Source: a bacterium YEK0313
Lineage (GTDB): Bacteria; Pseudomonadota; Alphaproteobacteria; Rhizobiales; Phreatobacteraceae
DNA: 64,000 nucleotides
Reading direction: 5' to 3'
Assembly: GCA_000751295.2 (NCBI GenBank)
Contig: CCMO02000002.1
Location: 766,501 to 830,500, forward strand
Part shown: positions 1 to 9,216 of the stretch, one piece after another
Layout of the letters: each line of letters begins with the position of its first letter
Position numbering within the stretch: position 1 is the first letter of the stretch
Notes under the pieces: model-generated
Database searches by the model: none
The model's input: only the letters and a program-made list of their open reading frames with translations
Told to the model about the DNA's origin: nothing
Translations under genes and position numbers: made by a program

Positions 1-1
1 C

Positions 2-1141
2 GTTGCCCGCCTGCTGGATGGAGAGGCGATGACGGAGGCCTGTCGGGCCTTCGGCATCTCACGCAAGACCGGCTACAAGATCTTCAGCCGCTACAAGGAG
101 CACGGACAGGAGGCCCTGAGCGATCGCTCGCGCCGGCCGGTGCGTTATGCCAACCAGTTGCCCGGCCAGATCGAGAGCCTGATCGTGACGCTCAAGCGGG
201 ACAAGCCGCACTGGGGCGCGCGCAAGCTGCGCGAACTGATCGTGCGGCGGTTGGCCGGCGACGTACGGGTGCCGGCTCGTAGCACCATCCATGCGGTCCT
301 GCATCGCCACGGCCTGGTGAAGCCGCCGGGGCGCCCGCGCCATCGGGCCCATGGCACGGCGCTGTCGCAAGGGGCGGTCGCCAATGCGCTGTGGTGCGCC
401 GACTTCAAGGGGGAGTTCAAGCTCGGCAACGGACAGTACTGCTACCCGCTCACCGTGACCGACCACGCCTCGCGCTTCCTGCTCATGTGCGAAGCATTGG
501 ACTCGGTGCGGGAAGAGCTGGCGATCACGGCCTTCGAGCAGTTGTTCCGCGAGCGGGGCCTGCCGGAGGCCATTCGCTCCGACAATGGCGTGCCCTTTGC
601 CAGCCCGAACGGCCTGTTCAATCTGTCCAGGCTCTCGGTCTGGTGGCTCAGGCTCGGCATTGCCATCGAACGCATCCAGCCCGGCCAGCCGCAGCAGAAT
701 GGGCGGCACGAGCGCATGCATCTCACGCTGAAGAAGGAAGCGACCCGTCCGGCCGGCCAGAACAGCCTGCAGCAGCAGGGCCGGTTCGATGCCTTCCAGA
801 AGGAGTTCAACACCGAGCGTCCTCACGAGGGGCTCGACATGAAGTGTCCGGCCGAGGTCTATACGCCATCATGCAGGCCCTACACGGGCCTGCCGGAGCT
901 CAGCTATCCCCTGCATGACCGCGACGTGATGATCACCGCCTGCGGCCGCCTGTGCCTGCACCGAAAGAAGATCAACGTCTCGACCGTGCTCGCCGGTCAG
1001 CGCGTCGGCATCAAGGAAGTCGACGAGGGCATTTGGCTCGTCAGCTTCATGAGCTACGATCTCGGCTACTTCGATTTGGAACAGAAAACCCTGCAGCCAC
1101 TCGACAACCCGTTCGGGCCAAGAGTGTCACCCATGTCTTAG
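2..1141 (+). CDS. IS481-family DDE transposase (5' end outside window)
   Basis: This is the transposase that cuts and joins the ends of its own insertion sequence. The reading frame is open from base 2 (VARLLDGEAM...), so the ATG at 29 is internal and the true start lies upstream of the window. An N-terminal helix-turn-helix (FGISRKTGYKIFSRYKEHG) is followed by a second HTH region and an RNase-H-like integrase core. The core acidic residues are visible in WCADFKGEF (Asp), SDNGVPF (Asp) and QQNGRHERMH (Glu). The C-terminus runs into the first terminal repeat of the element. The frame is intact over the visible part, so the element may still be active. Confidence 0.92.
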   Translation, partial: VARLLDGEAMTEACRAFGISRKTGYKIFSRYKEHGQEALSDRSRRPVRYANQLPGQIESLIVTLKRDKPHWGARKLRELIVRRLAGDVRVPARSTIHAVLHRHGLVKPPGRPRHRAHGTALSQGAVANALWCADFKGEFKLGNGQYCYPLTVTDHASRFLLMCEALDSVREELAITAFEQLFRERGLPEAIRSDNGVPFASPNGLFNLSRLSVWWLRLGIAIERIQPGQPQQNGRHERMHLTLKKEATRPAGQNSLQQQGRFDAFQKEFNTERPHEGLDMKCPAEVYTPSCRPYTGLPELSYPLHDRDVMITACGRLCLHRKKINVSTVLAGQRVGIKEVDEGIWLVSFMSYDLGYFDLEQKTLQPLDNPFGPRVSPMS

Positions 1142-1177
1142 GTACAATCTGTTACCCATGTGTCCGGGTCGGACACA
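1125..1177 (+). repeat. IS481 right-end tandem transposase-binding repeats
   Basis: Two 14-nt repeats, TGTCACCCATGTCT at 1125-1138 and TGTTACCCATGTGT at 1150-1163, match at 12 of 14 positions and start 25 nt apart. The first overlaps the transposase stop codon. This arrangement is usual at IS481-family ends and marks the right end of the element. Confidence 0.7.
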
Positions 1178-1184
1178 GGTTGTT

Positions 1185-1260
<76 letters not shown>

Positions 1261-1395
1261 GACCGTCGCTTGGGCCGCAAGGCCGCCGCGAGAGCGCGCT
1301 GACTAGCAGAGACCCATGGGCATGTCCAGAAGCCGCGCGAAGTTTTTTGAGATGCCCCGCGGCGGGCGGCGCATGGCAGCCCGGCTGCCTGTCGG

Positions 1396-2307
1396 TCAGG
1401 CCGGCGGCCAGAGCCAGGCGGCGCCGCGCACGCCCGAGGAATCGCCGTGCAGCGGCGGCAGGACCGGGGTCGTGACGATGTCGGAAAAGACGTAAGTCCG
1501 CATGGCCTCGGCGAGGTCGCCGTAGAGCCTGTCGATCTTGCCCATGCCGCCGCCGAGCAGGATCACGTCGGGATCCAGGATGTTGACGACATGGGCGAGC
1601 GCGCGGGCGAGCCGGTCGACATAGGCGCGATAGGCCGCGCGCGCCGGCGCCGCGGCCTAATGCGGCCGCGCCGCCTCGGCGATGATCTCGGCGGTCGCGA
1701 GGTGCCGGCCGGTGGCGCGGGCAAAGCCTGCGGCAAGGCCCGGGCCGGACAGCCAGGTCTCGATGCAGCCCCGCCTGCCGCAATAGCAGGCGGGCGCGCG
1801 CACCACCTCCTCGACCGAGGGCCAGGGCAAGGGATTGTGGCCCCACTCGCCGGCGATCAGGTGGCGGCCGCGCAGGATCCGGCGGCCGATGGCAATGCCG
1901 GCGCCGACGCCGGTGCCGAGGATGACGCCGAACACGACCTCCGCATCGCGGCCGGCGCCGTCGACGGCCTCCGACAGGGCGAAGCAGTTGGCGTCGTTGT
2001 CGAGCCGCACCGGCCGGCCGAGCCGGGCGGCAAGATCCTGGTCCAGCGGCTTGCCGATGAGCACGACGGAATTGGCGTTCTTGACCAGGCCGGTCGCCGG
2101 CGAGACCGCGCCGGGAATGCCGACGCCGACCGTGCCGGTGGTCCCGAGCTCGGCCTCGACGCCGGCGACGAGGCCGGCGATCGCCTCGATCGTGCCGGCA
2201 TAGTCGCCCTTGGGCGTCGGCACGCGGCGGCGCACGAGTTCCCGGCCCTTGTCGTCGAGGGCGAGGATCTCGATCTTGGTGCCGCCGAGATCGATGCCGA
2301 TGCGCAT
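1396..2307 (-). pseudogene. ROK-family sugar kinase interrupted by an in-frame amber codon
   Basis: Reading from the ATG at 2307 gives 216 residues of a ROK sugar kinase (fructokinase or N-acetylglucosamine-kinase type) before a TAG at 1657-1659. In the same frame the sequence continues as good ROK C-terminus (AYVDRLARALAHVVNILD, LLGGGMGKIDRLYGDLAEAM) to a TGA at 1396-1398. The full product would be 303 residues, the normal family length. Visible motifs are the N-terminal IGIDLGGTKIE phosphate loop, LDNDANCFALSE with the catalytic Asp, and the zinc site GEWGHNP...CYCGRRGCIET. Only a single codon is changed; there is no frameshift. It lies 25 bp after leuA on the same strand. It could be a recent pseudogene, a truncated protein, amber read-through or a sequencing error. 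Confidence 0.85.
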
Positions 2308-2332
2308 GGCGCCGCCCGCGCTCCGCCGGCGG

Positions 2333-3892
<1,560 letters not shown>

Positions 3893-3974
3893 GGCGTCGG
3901 GTTCCCTGAGACTTGAAGCGGCCGGCGGCTGCATCGCAGACGTCGCCGGCCCGATGATCGGGTGCGGCTGAAAT

Positions 3975-4017
3975 CCCCTGAGCGCCAAGGCCTGAAGGCC
4001 CGTCCGGAGCTCAGGGG
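3975..4017 (-). promoter_or_regulatory. Candidate leuA attenuator hairpin
   Basis: A perfect 9-bp inverted repeat, CCCCTGAGC (3975-3983) with GCTCAGGGG (4009-4017), encloses a second hairpin GGCCT-GA-AGGCC (3989-4000). On the minus strand the structure begins inside the last codons of the Leu leader peptide and ends about 80 nt before the leuA start. That position lets a stalled or finishing ribosome control its folding. The run of T after the stem is short (ATTTC), so it may act as a weak intrinsic terminator or in another way. The mechanism is inferred. Confidence 0.6.
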
Positions 4018-4100
4018 CAGGTAAGCAGAAGGAGCGAAAGCGAGGGGATGGCGCTCAGGGCGCGAATGCGGACCGGTGCGGAAGCACGCGCGATCGGCAC
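4011..4100 (-). CDS. leuL: Candidate leucine leader peptide of leuA (29 aa)
   Basis: A short frame starts at GTG 4100-4098 with a good ribosome site (GAGGTGAT, 7-9 nt upstream) and ends at TGA 4013-4011. Its end reads IPSLSLLLLTCP, with five leucine codons in six (CTT TCG CTC CTT CTG CTT). It stops inside the upstream arm of the attenuator hairpin, about 118 nt before leuA. Leu-rich leader peptides before leuA are a known means of attenuation in proteobacteria. Here the role is inferred from codon content, ribosome site and position. Confidence 0.65.
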   Translation of the reverse strand: MPIARASAPVRIRALSAIPSLSLLLLTCP

Positions 4101-4210
4101 GGCAGGATCACCTCGGGACGGGCGGCGGGGCCGCGGTTGGCTTCCTGCGTAACCGATCGGGGCCCCCGCACGCAAGGGGCAAGGCAAGGCGGCGCGACGA
4201 CGACAGCCCC

Positions 4211-5104
4211 TCACGTGCGGGCGCGCGATTCGGCGTAGATGTTGATCAGCACCCCCGATATGACGATGCCGGCCCCGGCCAGCACGGCCAGCTCCGGCCG
4301 CTCGGCATAGAGCAGCCAGCCGATGACGCCGATCAGCGGCACGCGCAGGAAGTCGATCGGGATCACCACGATGGCGTCGCCGAAACGGAAGGCGTTGGTC
4401 AGGCAATAATGTGCCGTCAGGCCGCAGAAGCAGATCCCCGCGACCGGCAGCCAGAGGCCGAGGTCGAGCTTTGCCAGGAAGAACAGCGGCTCGCCCAGCG
4501 CGACGTCGGCGCCGAGATTCAGCGGCAGCTGCATCAGGTTCATCCAGAACAGGATGGTCCAGGTCGAGTTCGAGGCGGTGAGGAACTTGGTGGTGGTGAT
4601 CTGGATGCCGAAACAGATGGCGGCGGCAGCCACCACCAGCGCCTCCGGCCGGAAACTGTCCATGCCGGGCCGCAGGATCACCACGACGCCGACGAAACCC
4701 AGCGCCAGGGCGATGAGGCGCGTCGCGCTCATCCGCTCGCCGAGAAACAGCACGGCGAAGACCGCGACCCAGGCCGGTGTCGTGAACTCGATGGCGAAGA
4801 CGGTGGTCAGCGGCAGCACGGTGAGCCCATGGGCCCAGAGCGCCTGGCCAAGGAAATGGGGGCCGTTGCGCAGGACATGGACCCACGGCCGCGCCGGCCG
4901 CAGCCGCATGCCGGGATCATGCGCGACAAGCGCCATGGCCGCGAGCAGAACGAGGCCGCCGAGATTGCGCAGGGCGAGGATCTCGAACACGGTGAGCCGC
5001 GCGGAGAGCGCGCGCACCGACACGGCGACCGCGCAGAACGACAGGAGCGAGCCCGCCATCCAGAAGACGACCTTGCCGAAATTGCGGGGAGCGGGCTCGA
5101 CCAT
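4211..5104 (-). CDS. EamA-family (DMT) transporter
   Basis: This 297-residue inner-membrane protein belongs to the drug/metabolite transporter superfamily. It has two EamA repeats of about five membrane segments each, for example VVFWMAGSLLSFCAVAVSV at the start and LAVLAGAGIVISGVLINIY at the end. The line EFTTPAWVAVFAVLFLGERM at about residues 105-125 is a typical EamA motif. Members export amino acids, nucleobases or other metabolites; the substrate here cannot be told. It is transcribed toward the leuA leader and diverges from rpsT. The start at MVEPAPRNF is the only reasonable one. Confidence 0.88.
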   Translation of the reverse strand: MVEPAPRNFGKVVFWMAGSLLSFCAVAVSVRALSARLTVFEILALRNLGGLVLLAAMALVAHDPGMRLRPARPWVHVLRNGPHFLGQALWAHGLTVLPLTTVFAIEFTTPAWVAVFAVLFLGERMSATRLIALALGFVGVVVILRPGMDSFRPEALVVAAAAICFGIQITTTKFLTASNSTWTILFWMNLMQLPLNLGADVALGEPLFFLAKLDLGLWLPVAGICFCGLTAHYCLTNAFRFGDAIVVIPIDFLRVPLIGVIGWLLYAERPELAVLAGAGIVISGVLINIYAESRART

Positions 5105-5216
5105 CGGATCTCAATTCACGCGCCCGCCCGATCGGCCGGCACTCTGCCTTCCTCTCTTAGTGGCCGCGCCGGCGCCGGTCCCCCGCGATTTTCGCAAAGC
5201 GCCGGCCCGTTTCCAG

Positions 5217-5245
5217 TTGACGCCGCAGGTCCTCCCGCGTATAGA
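5217..5245 (+). promoter_or_regulatory. Candidate sigma-70 promoter of rpsT
   Basis: TTGACG (5217-5222) and TATAGA (5240-5245) are separated by 17 nt, close to the housekeeping consensus. It lies about 88 nt upstream of the rpsT start, in the gap between the divergent EamA transporter and rpsT. Confidence 0.6.
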
Positions 5246-5332
5246 CCCGGCTCCTTGGCGGCCGCGTGCCGCCGCCGTTATTTTGACCTGCGCCGCCTTC
5301 GTGCCGGCGCCAGCCACCGGGACAGGAAACCC

Positions 5333-5599
5333 ATGGCCAACACCGCCTCGGCCAAAAAGGCCACCCGCGTCATCGCGCGGCGTACCGCCATCAACCAGTC
5401 GCGTCGTTCGCGCGTGCGCACCTTCCTGCGCAAGCTCGACGAGGCGATCGCCAGCGGCGACAAGGCCGCCGCCGTCGCGGCCTTCCGCGTCGCCGAGCCG
5501 GAGATCATCCGGGCCGCGCAGAAGGGCGTGCTGCACCGCAATACGGCCGCCCGCAAGGTCTCGCGCCTCGCACACCGGATCGCCAAGATCGGCGCCTGA
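5333..5599 (+). CDS. rpsT: 30S ribosomal protein S20
   Basis: S20 binds 16S rRNA early in assembly of the small ribosomal subunit. The product is 88 residues, the usual length, and is basic and helical. It begins MANTASAKKATRVIARRTAIN and ends in SRLAHRIAKIGA, as expected for the family. The start at 5333 is fixed by this conserved N-terminus; the open frame upstream is not coding. A strong terminator follows directly. rpsT just upstream of dnaA is a common order in Alphaproteobacteria and supports the assignment of this region. Confidence 0.97.
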   Translation: MANTASAKKATRVIARRTAINQSRRSRVRTFLRKLDEAIASGDKAAAVAAFRVAEPEIIRAAQKGVLHRNTAARKVSRLAHRIAKIGA

Positions 5600-5635
5600 A
5601 CCGGCCCGCCTTCAAGGCACCAGACGGACGATTCC

Positions 5636-5661
5636 AAACCCGGCCTCGCGGCCGGGTTTTT
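5636..5661 (+). terminator. Intrinsic terminator after rpsT
   Basis: The stem CCCGGCC (5639-5645) and GGCCGGG (5650-5656) closes a TCGC loop and is followed by five T. AAA before the stem can pair with the T run, extending it. It lies 36 nt after the rpsT stop codon. Confidence 0.92.
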
Positions 5662-5974
5662 GTCGTGCGGAGGCCGGCTGCGGCCCTGCCGCGCGCGCTT
5701 CGTTACGTAAGCCGTTGCGGTCTGGCCACAGGGAAAAGAGAAGCAATGCAACCTAAATTTTTGGTTTCACCCAGAACCACACGACCTTAATCCGGCTCAG
5801 GATCTCACAGGAAATCACAAGTGAAATCAGCGGGTTGCGGAGGGGACAGTTTGTATCGCAGGCGTAATGATCGAGGTGGCGGTACGCAGAAACCGTCAAT
5901 GGCGGCGAAATTTTATCCCAGCCCCGGCTCGATCGCGTTCGGAGGGATTCGGATTTCAACGATTCGTCAGTGGG

Positions 5975-6004
5975 TTGAAAGCCGGCTTATCGCGGGCCTA
6001 AAAC
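5975..6004 (+). promoter_or_regulatory. Candidate promoter next to paired GANTC sites
   Basis: TTGAAA (5975-5980) and TAAAAC (5999-6004) are spaced by 18 nt. Two GATTC sites, targets of the CcrM methylase encoded at 31-32 kb, lie 10-30 nt upstream. If used, it would give a leader of about 320 nt to the rhodanese gene and could reach dnaA. Confidence 0.35.
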
Positions 6005-6135
6005 GGGCCAACTGTCAAGCGTCTGTCATTTACCATTTCTTAATTGAAATCCGTTGCCCAGCCCGGGGGGGCTGTGTATCGTTCAAGGCACTCGGGGGCA
6101 CCACCTTGGGTTCCACGAAATATCTAAAGTAACGA

Positions 6136-6167
6136 GCCATCGAAAGATGGCCTTGGACAGTTCGTCC
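6136..6167 (+). other. Tandem hairpins, possible structured RNA
   Basis: GCCATC-GAAA-GATGGC (6136-6151) is a 6-bp stem with a GNRA-type tetraloop. It is followed after three bases by GGAC-AGTTC-GTCC (6155-6167). No T run follows, so these are not simple terminators. They may belong to a small RNA or to the 5' leader of the rhodanese-dnaA transcript. I recognise no known RNA family. Confidence 0.3.
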
Positions 6168-6333
6168 CTTGTTAGGGGTGAATTAAGCCAGGTAAAACTT
6201 TAGAAGTATTATTGAGGGCTGATGGTTTGATTGTTGTGGCGGCGTAGATAATAAGCGGCAATCGGACCTTCCGAACAAAACAAACCAGTAGAATTGAGGC
6301 GTGCGGGCGCGGCGGCGTTCGCATGGGGGTGAC

Positions 6334-6780
6334 ATGTCGTCATTGAATGATGCCGGATATGCCGGAGACGTTGCGCCGCGGGCCAGCCTGGAAGGCCTGA
6401 TGCAGAATGTCTCGGCTCAGCTCGTCGATGTTCGAACGACGGCCGAATGGGCCTATGTCGGCTCGCCCGACCTGAAGGCCGCGGGCAAGGAGCCGATCCG
6501 GGCGGAGTGGCAGGTCTTCCCGACGATGACCGTCGACCCCGGTTTTGTCGCCAAGGTCGAGGCGGTCCTGGCGTCGAAGGGCGTGGCCAAGGATGCCCCG
6601 CTCTATTTCCTGTGCCGTTCCGGTGTCCGGTCGAAGGCCGCCGCCGCCGCCATGACGCAGGCCGGTTATGTCAGCTGTTTCAATGTCACCGGGGGCTTTG
6701 AAGGCCCGCCGGACCCCGATGGCCATCGTGGCCGCGTAGCGGGGTGGAAGGTCGACGGGCTCCCCTGGACCCAGACCTGA
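6334..6780 (+). CDS. Rhodanese-like domain protein
   Basis: This single-domain cytoplasmic rhodanese has 148 residues. Such proteins carry sulfur as a persulfide on a loop cysteine, seen here at about residue 94 in YFLCRSGVRSKAAA. Other family features are LVDVRTTAEWAYVG near residue 30 and the FNVTGGFEGPPDPDGHRG region near the end. The start at 6334 has a GGGGGTGA ribosome site 3-8 nt upstream. It stands between rpsT and dnaA on the same strand and ends 92 nt before the chosen dnaA start. The sulfur donor, acceptor and physiological role are unknown. Confidence 0.88.
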   Translation: MSSLNDAGYAGDVAPRASLEGLMQNVSAQLVDVRTTAEWAYVGSPDLKAAGKEPIRAEWQVFPTMTVDPGFVAKVEAVLASKGVAKDAPLYFLCRSGVRSKAAAAAMTQAGYVSCFNVTGGFEGPPDPDGHRGRVAGWKVDGLPWTQT

Positions 6781-6872
6781 TTTCAGACCAAGCCCTGCTG
6801 AGCCAGTTCCGATCCCGCCTCCACGGGCAGGGATCCCCCGCGTTTCACCGCTTTATTGCCGCATTCCGACCG

Positions 6873-8360
6873 ATGGAGAATCTCGTGTTCGCCACCCCCG
6901 ACCTTGTCCGTGAACTGTCCGACGACAAGACCGAGACCATGAGCGACGCCATGCGGGCGGGCGCCGTCTGGGAGAGGGTGCGGCGGCGGCTCAGGGCCGA
7001 GTTCGGCGAGGACGTGTTCAACAGCTGGTTCAAGAGCATCGAGATCGACCAGGCCGGCGAGGACGCCGTGCGCCTGTCGGTGCCGACCCGGTTCCTGAAG
7101 AGCTGGATCGACAACCATTATCGCGACCGCATCATCACGCGCTGGAGCGAGGAGGCCGCCCGGCCGGTGCGCATCGACATGACCGTGCGCTCGGCCATGG
7201 CCAACCGCGTCGCGCCGAAACCGAAAGTGGTCGCCGAGGCGCCGCGGCCGGCCGCGGCGGCCGGCGCAGCGCGCCCCCTCGAGCAGGCGCCGGTCGCCGC
7301 CAGCCACGGCGAGACGCTCGGCGGCTCGCCGCTCGACCCCCGGCTGACCTTCGACAGCTTCGTCCAGGGCCGCTCCAACACCCTCGCCCGCGCCGCCGCC
7401 ATGCAGGTCGCCCATTCGCGCGCCTCCGACAGCGTGCTGTTCAACCCGCTCTATATCCATGCCGGCGTCGGCCTCGGCAAAACCCATCTCCTGCAGGCGA
7501 TCGCCGGCACCGCGCAGGCCGCCGGCCGGCGCATCCTCTACCTGACCGCCGAGAAGTTCACCTTCGGCTTCGTCGCCTCGCTGAAGAACCAGACCGCCAT
7601 CGCCTTCAAGGAGGCGCTGCGCAATATCGACCTGCTGATCATCGACGACCTGCAGTTCCTGCAGGGCAAGCAGACCCAGGCCGAGTTCTGCCACACGCTC
7701 AACGCGCTGATCGATGCCGGCCGCCAGGTGGTGGTCGCCGGCGACCGGCCGCCGTCGGATCTCGAAAATCTCGACGAGCGCGTGCGCTCGCGCCTCGCCG
7801 GCGGCCTGACCGTCGAGATCGGCAGCCTCGACGAGAACCTGCGCCTCGACATCCTCAAGCAGAAGCTCGCCCAGGCGAAGGCCCAGCACCAGGGCTTCGA
7901 CGTGCCGGTCGCCGTGCTCGGCTATGTCGCCAAGAACGTCACCCAGAACGGCCGCGACCTCGACGGCGCCTTCAACCGGCTGCTCGCCACCAACCGGCTG
8001 ACCAACCAGCCGGTCACCATCGAAATGGCCGAGCGCTCGATCCGCGACCTCGTGCGCGTCGCCGAGCCGCGCCGCGTCAAGATCGAGGAGATCCAGAAGA
8101 TCGTCGCCCAGCACTACAATGTCAGCCGCTCCGACATTCTCTCCTCGCGGCGCACGGCGACGGTGGTCCGGCCGCGCCAGATCGCCATGTATCTCGCCAA
8201 GACCATGACGCTGCGCTCGCTGCCGGAGATCGGCCGCCGCTTCGGCGGGCGCGATCACACCACCGTGCTGCACGCCGTGCGCAAGATCGAGGGCCTGGTC
8301 GGCCAGGATCCCGCGCTCAACGAAGAGGTGGAAGTGCTGAAGCGGCGGCTCAACGACTGA
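6873..8360 (+). CDS. dnaA: Chromosomal replication initiator protein DnaA
   Basis: DnaA binds origin boxes and opens DNA to start replication. The 495-residue product shows an N-terminal DnaB-interaction domain (AVWERVRRRLRAEFGEDVFNSWF), a low-complexity linker, an AAA+ ATPase with Walker A GVGLGKTH near residue 200 and Walker B LLIIDDLQF near 255, and the C-terminal DNA-binding signature GGRDHTTVLHAVRKI near 455. The start at 6873 (MENLVFATP) is preferred on family length; 6939 (MSDAMRAGA) is the alternative, and neither has a clear ribosome site. The frame runs back to 6744 inside the rhodanese gene. dnaN follows after one small opposite-strand gene. Confidence 0.97.
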   Translation: MENLVFATPDLVRELSDDKTETMSDAMRAGAVWERVRRRLRAEFGEDVFNSWFKSIEIDQAGEDAVRLSVPTRFLKSWIDNHYRDRIITRWSEEAARPVRIDMTVRSAMANRVAPKPKVVAEAPRPAAAAGAARPLEQAPVAASHGETLGGSPLDPRLTFDSFVQGRSNTLARAAAMQVAHSRASDSVLFNPLYIHAGVGLGKTHLLQAIAGTAQAAGRRILYLTAEKFTFGFVASLKNQTAIAFKEALRNIDLLIIDDLQFLQGKQTQAEFCHTLNALIDAGRQVVVAGDRPPSDLENLDERVRSRLAGGLTVEIGSLDENLRLDILKQKLAQAKAQHQGFDVPVAVLGYVAKNVTQNGRDLDGAFNRLLATNRLTNQPVTIEMAERSIRDLVRVAEPRRVKIEEIQKIVAQHYNVSRSDILSSRRTATVVRPRQIAMYLAKTMTLRSLPEIGRRFGGRDHTTVLHAVRKIEGLVGQDPALNEEVEVLKRRLND

Positions 8361-8382
8361 GCCGCGCGAAGGCAGGCGCGAC

Positions 8383-8401
8383 CGCGGGCCGACGGCCCGC
8401 G
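8383..8401. terminator. GC-rich hairpin between convergent dnaA and 8457 gene
   Basis: CGCGGGCC (8383-8390) pairs perfectly with GGCCCGCG (8394-8401) around GAC. It lies 22 nt after dnaA and between two convergent genes. No T run follows, so terminator function is only suggested. Confidence 0.35.
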
Positions 8402-8456
8402 ACATCCCGGAAACAGGCCGGCCGAAAGCAGGCCGGCAATGCCGGAACGCGGCGGC

Positions 8457-8897
8457 CTATTGCTGGCCGCACTGGCCGGGGCTGCGCCGGAACGTCTCGG
8501 CGTCGTGCCGGGCAAGGTCGAGGCTGCGCAGCGCGTCGTTTTCGGTGCGGGCGAAGGCCAGCGCGTTCTCATAGGCCGTGATGCCGAGGCTCGCCAGCAC
8601 CCCGGAATCGAGCCGCACGCGGTAGAGCCGCTGATTGAGGCGCGGATCGTAGCCGACCACCTCCACGACCCGGACGCAGAAGGCGCCGACCGGCACGGTG
8701 CGCACCGACACGGTCGAGCGGTTGCGCGGATCCTCCGGCTCCATCCGGTCGGCACCCGGCGACCCGAAGCGGTTGGCGAAAGCCGGCGCGGTCAGCAACA
8801 GCGGCAGCAATGCCGCAACCGTCGCCAGCCCATGGAGTGCCCACCCCGCGATGCGACGCGGCCCGGCAAGGCGGCTGTTAGCCTCGATACCCGACAT
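8457..8897 (-). CDS. Hypothetical secreted protein
   Basis: This 146-residue protein has a signal peptide (LHGLATVAALLPLLLTAPAFA, cut near residue 40) and a mature part rich in beta-forming segments (VSVRTVPVGAFCVRVVEVVG). It ends in QCGQQ, giving one Cys near the end and one in the middle. The start at 8897 (MSGIEANS) is set by a strong AGGAGG ribosome site 7 nt upstream. I do not recognise the family. It sits on the opposite strand between dnaA and dnaN, splitting a pair that is often adjacent. The mature protein would be periplasmic. Confidence 0.7.
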   Translation of the reverse strand: MSGIEANSRLAGPRRIAGWALHGLATVAALLPLLLTAPAFANRFGSPGADRMEPEDPRNRSTVSVRTVPVGAFCVRVVEVVGYDPRLNQRLYRVRLDSGVLASLGITAYENALAFARTENDALRSLDLARHDAETFRRSPGQCGQQ

Positions 8898-9216
8898 GAC
8901 GAAACCTCCTGCGATCGGCACGAACGCCGATTTTGCGCGGGATTCTTGGCCTTTTCGATGGCTGTTTCAAGGGCCGCCGCCCGCGTTTCACGCACAGTTG
9001 CGCTGCCCGCCACGCCATCCCGCCCCCCTCCGGAGCCGCACGTTTGCGGACGTTTGTCGACGGCGAAGCGCCGGAAAGGCGGGAAAGCTGTTCGCATGTG
9101 CAGCGCACAGCTTGCAACCTGAGCAGCGGCAGGGTTGACTGTCGGCCCTTGTTTTCCCAGGCGGAATGCGGCCGGCCCGGCCGGCGTTCCCCGGTTCCGA
9201 TCGAGGAGCAGCGTTG
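8898..9216. other. Intergenic region before dnaN
   Basis: These 319 bases separate a minus-strand gene from dnaN, so promoters for both should lie here. One GANTC site is at 8941-8945. A perfect 7-bp inverted repeat AAGCTGT...ACAGCTT spans 9085-9113. A TTGACT at 9135-9140 resembles a -35 box, but no good -10 box follows it. No gene is seen. Confidence 0.45.

Larger units (their letters stand above)
1..1177 (+). mobile_element. IS481-family insertion sequence, right-hand part
   Basis: The window opens inside this element, so its left end is not visible. It contains one transposase gene and finishes with tandem repeats typical of IS481 ends. The outer end is placed at about 1174-1177, where the sequence GGGTCGGACA gives a TGTCCGACCC-like tip on the opposite strand. 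The exact boundary and any target duplication cannot be fixed without the left end. The element lies about 8 bp from the encoded CCA of the tRNA-Lys gene. Confidence 0.8.
5662..6333. other. AT-rich intergenic region before the rhodanese-dnaA genes
   Basis: No convincing gene lies in these 670 bases. The section 6121-6300 has 79 G or C in 180 by hand count (44%), far below the surrounding genes. It contains two GANTC sites (5946-5950 and 5961-5965), a candidate promoter at 5975-6004, a run of seven G near 6064-6070, and two neighbouring hairpins at 6136-6167. No DnaA box with the TTATCCACA consensus was seen. It could hold regulation of the downstream genes, a small RNA, or part of a replication origin. 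Two short open frames here (5821-6132 plus, 5753-5959 minus) look random. Confidence 0.6.

Noticed and set aside
5913..5921. Possible DnaA box (TTATCCCAG)
   Set aside because: Only six of nine bases match TTATCCACA, and no cluster of similar sites was found, so an origin cannot be claimed from it.
5753..5959. Possible 68-codon minus-strand gene in the AT-rich gap
   Set aside because: No ribosome site or family resemblance; probably random in AT-rich DNA.
5821..6132. Possible 103-codon gene in the AT-rich gap
   Set aside because: It has no ribosome site, no recognisable motif and no coding-like composition.
8409..8444. Direct repeat CAGGCCGGC near 8414 and 8429
   Set aside because: GCCGGC is self-complementary and frequent in this GC-rich DNA; two copies are not significant.
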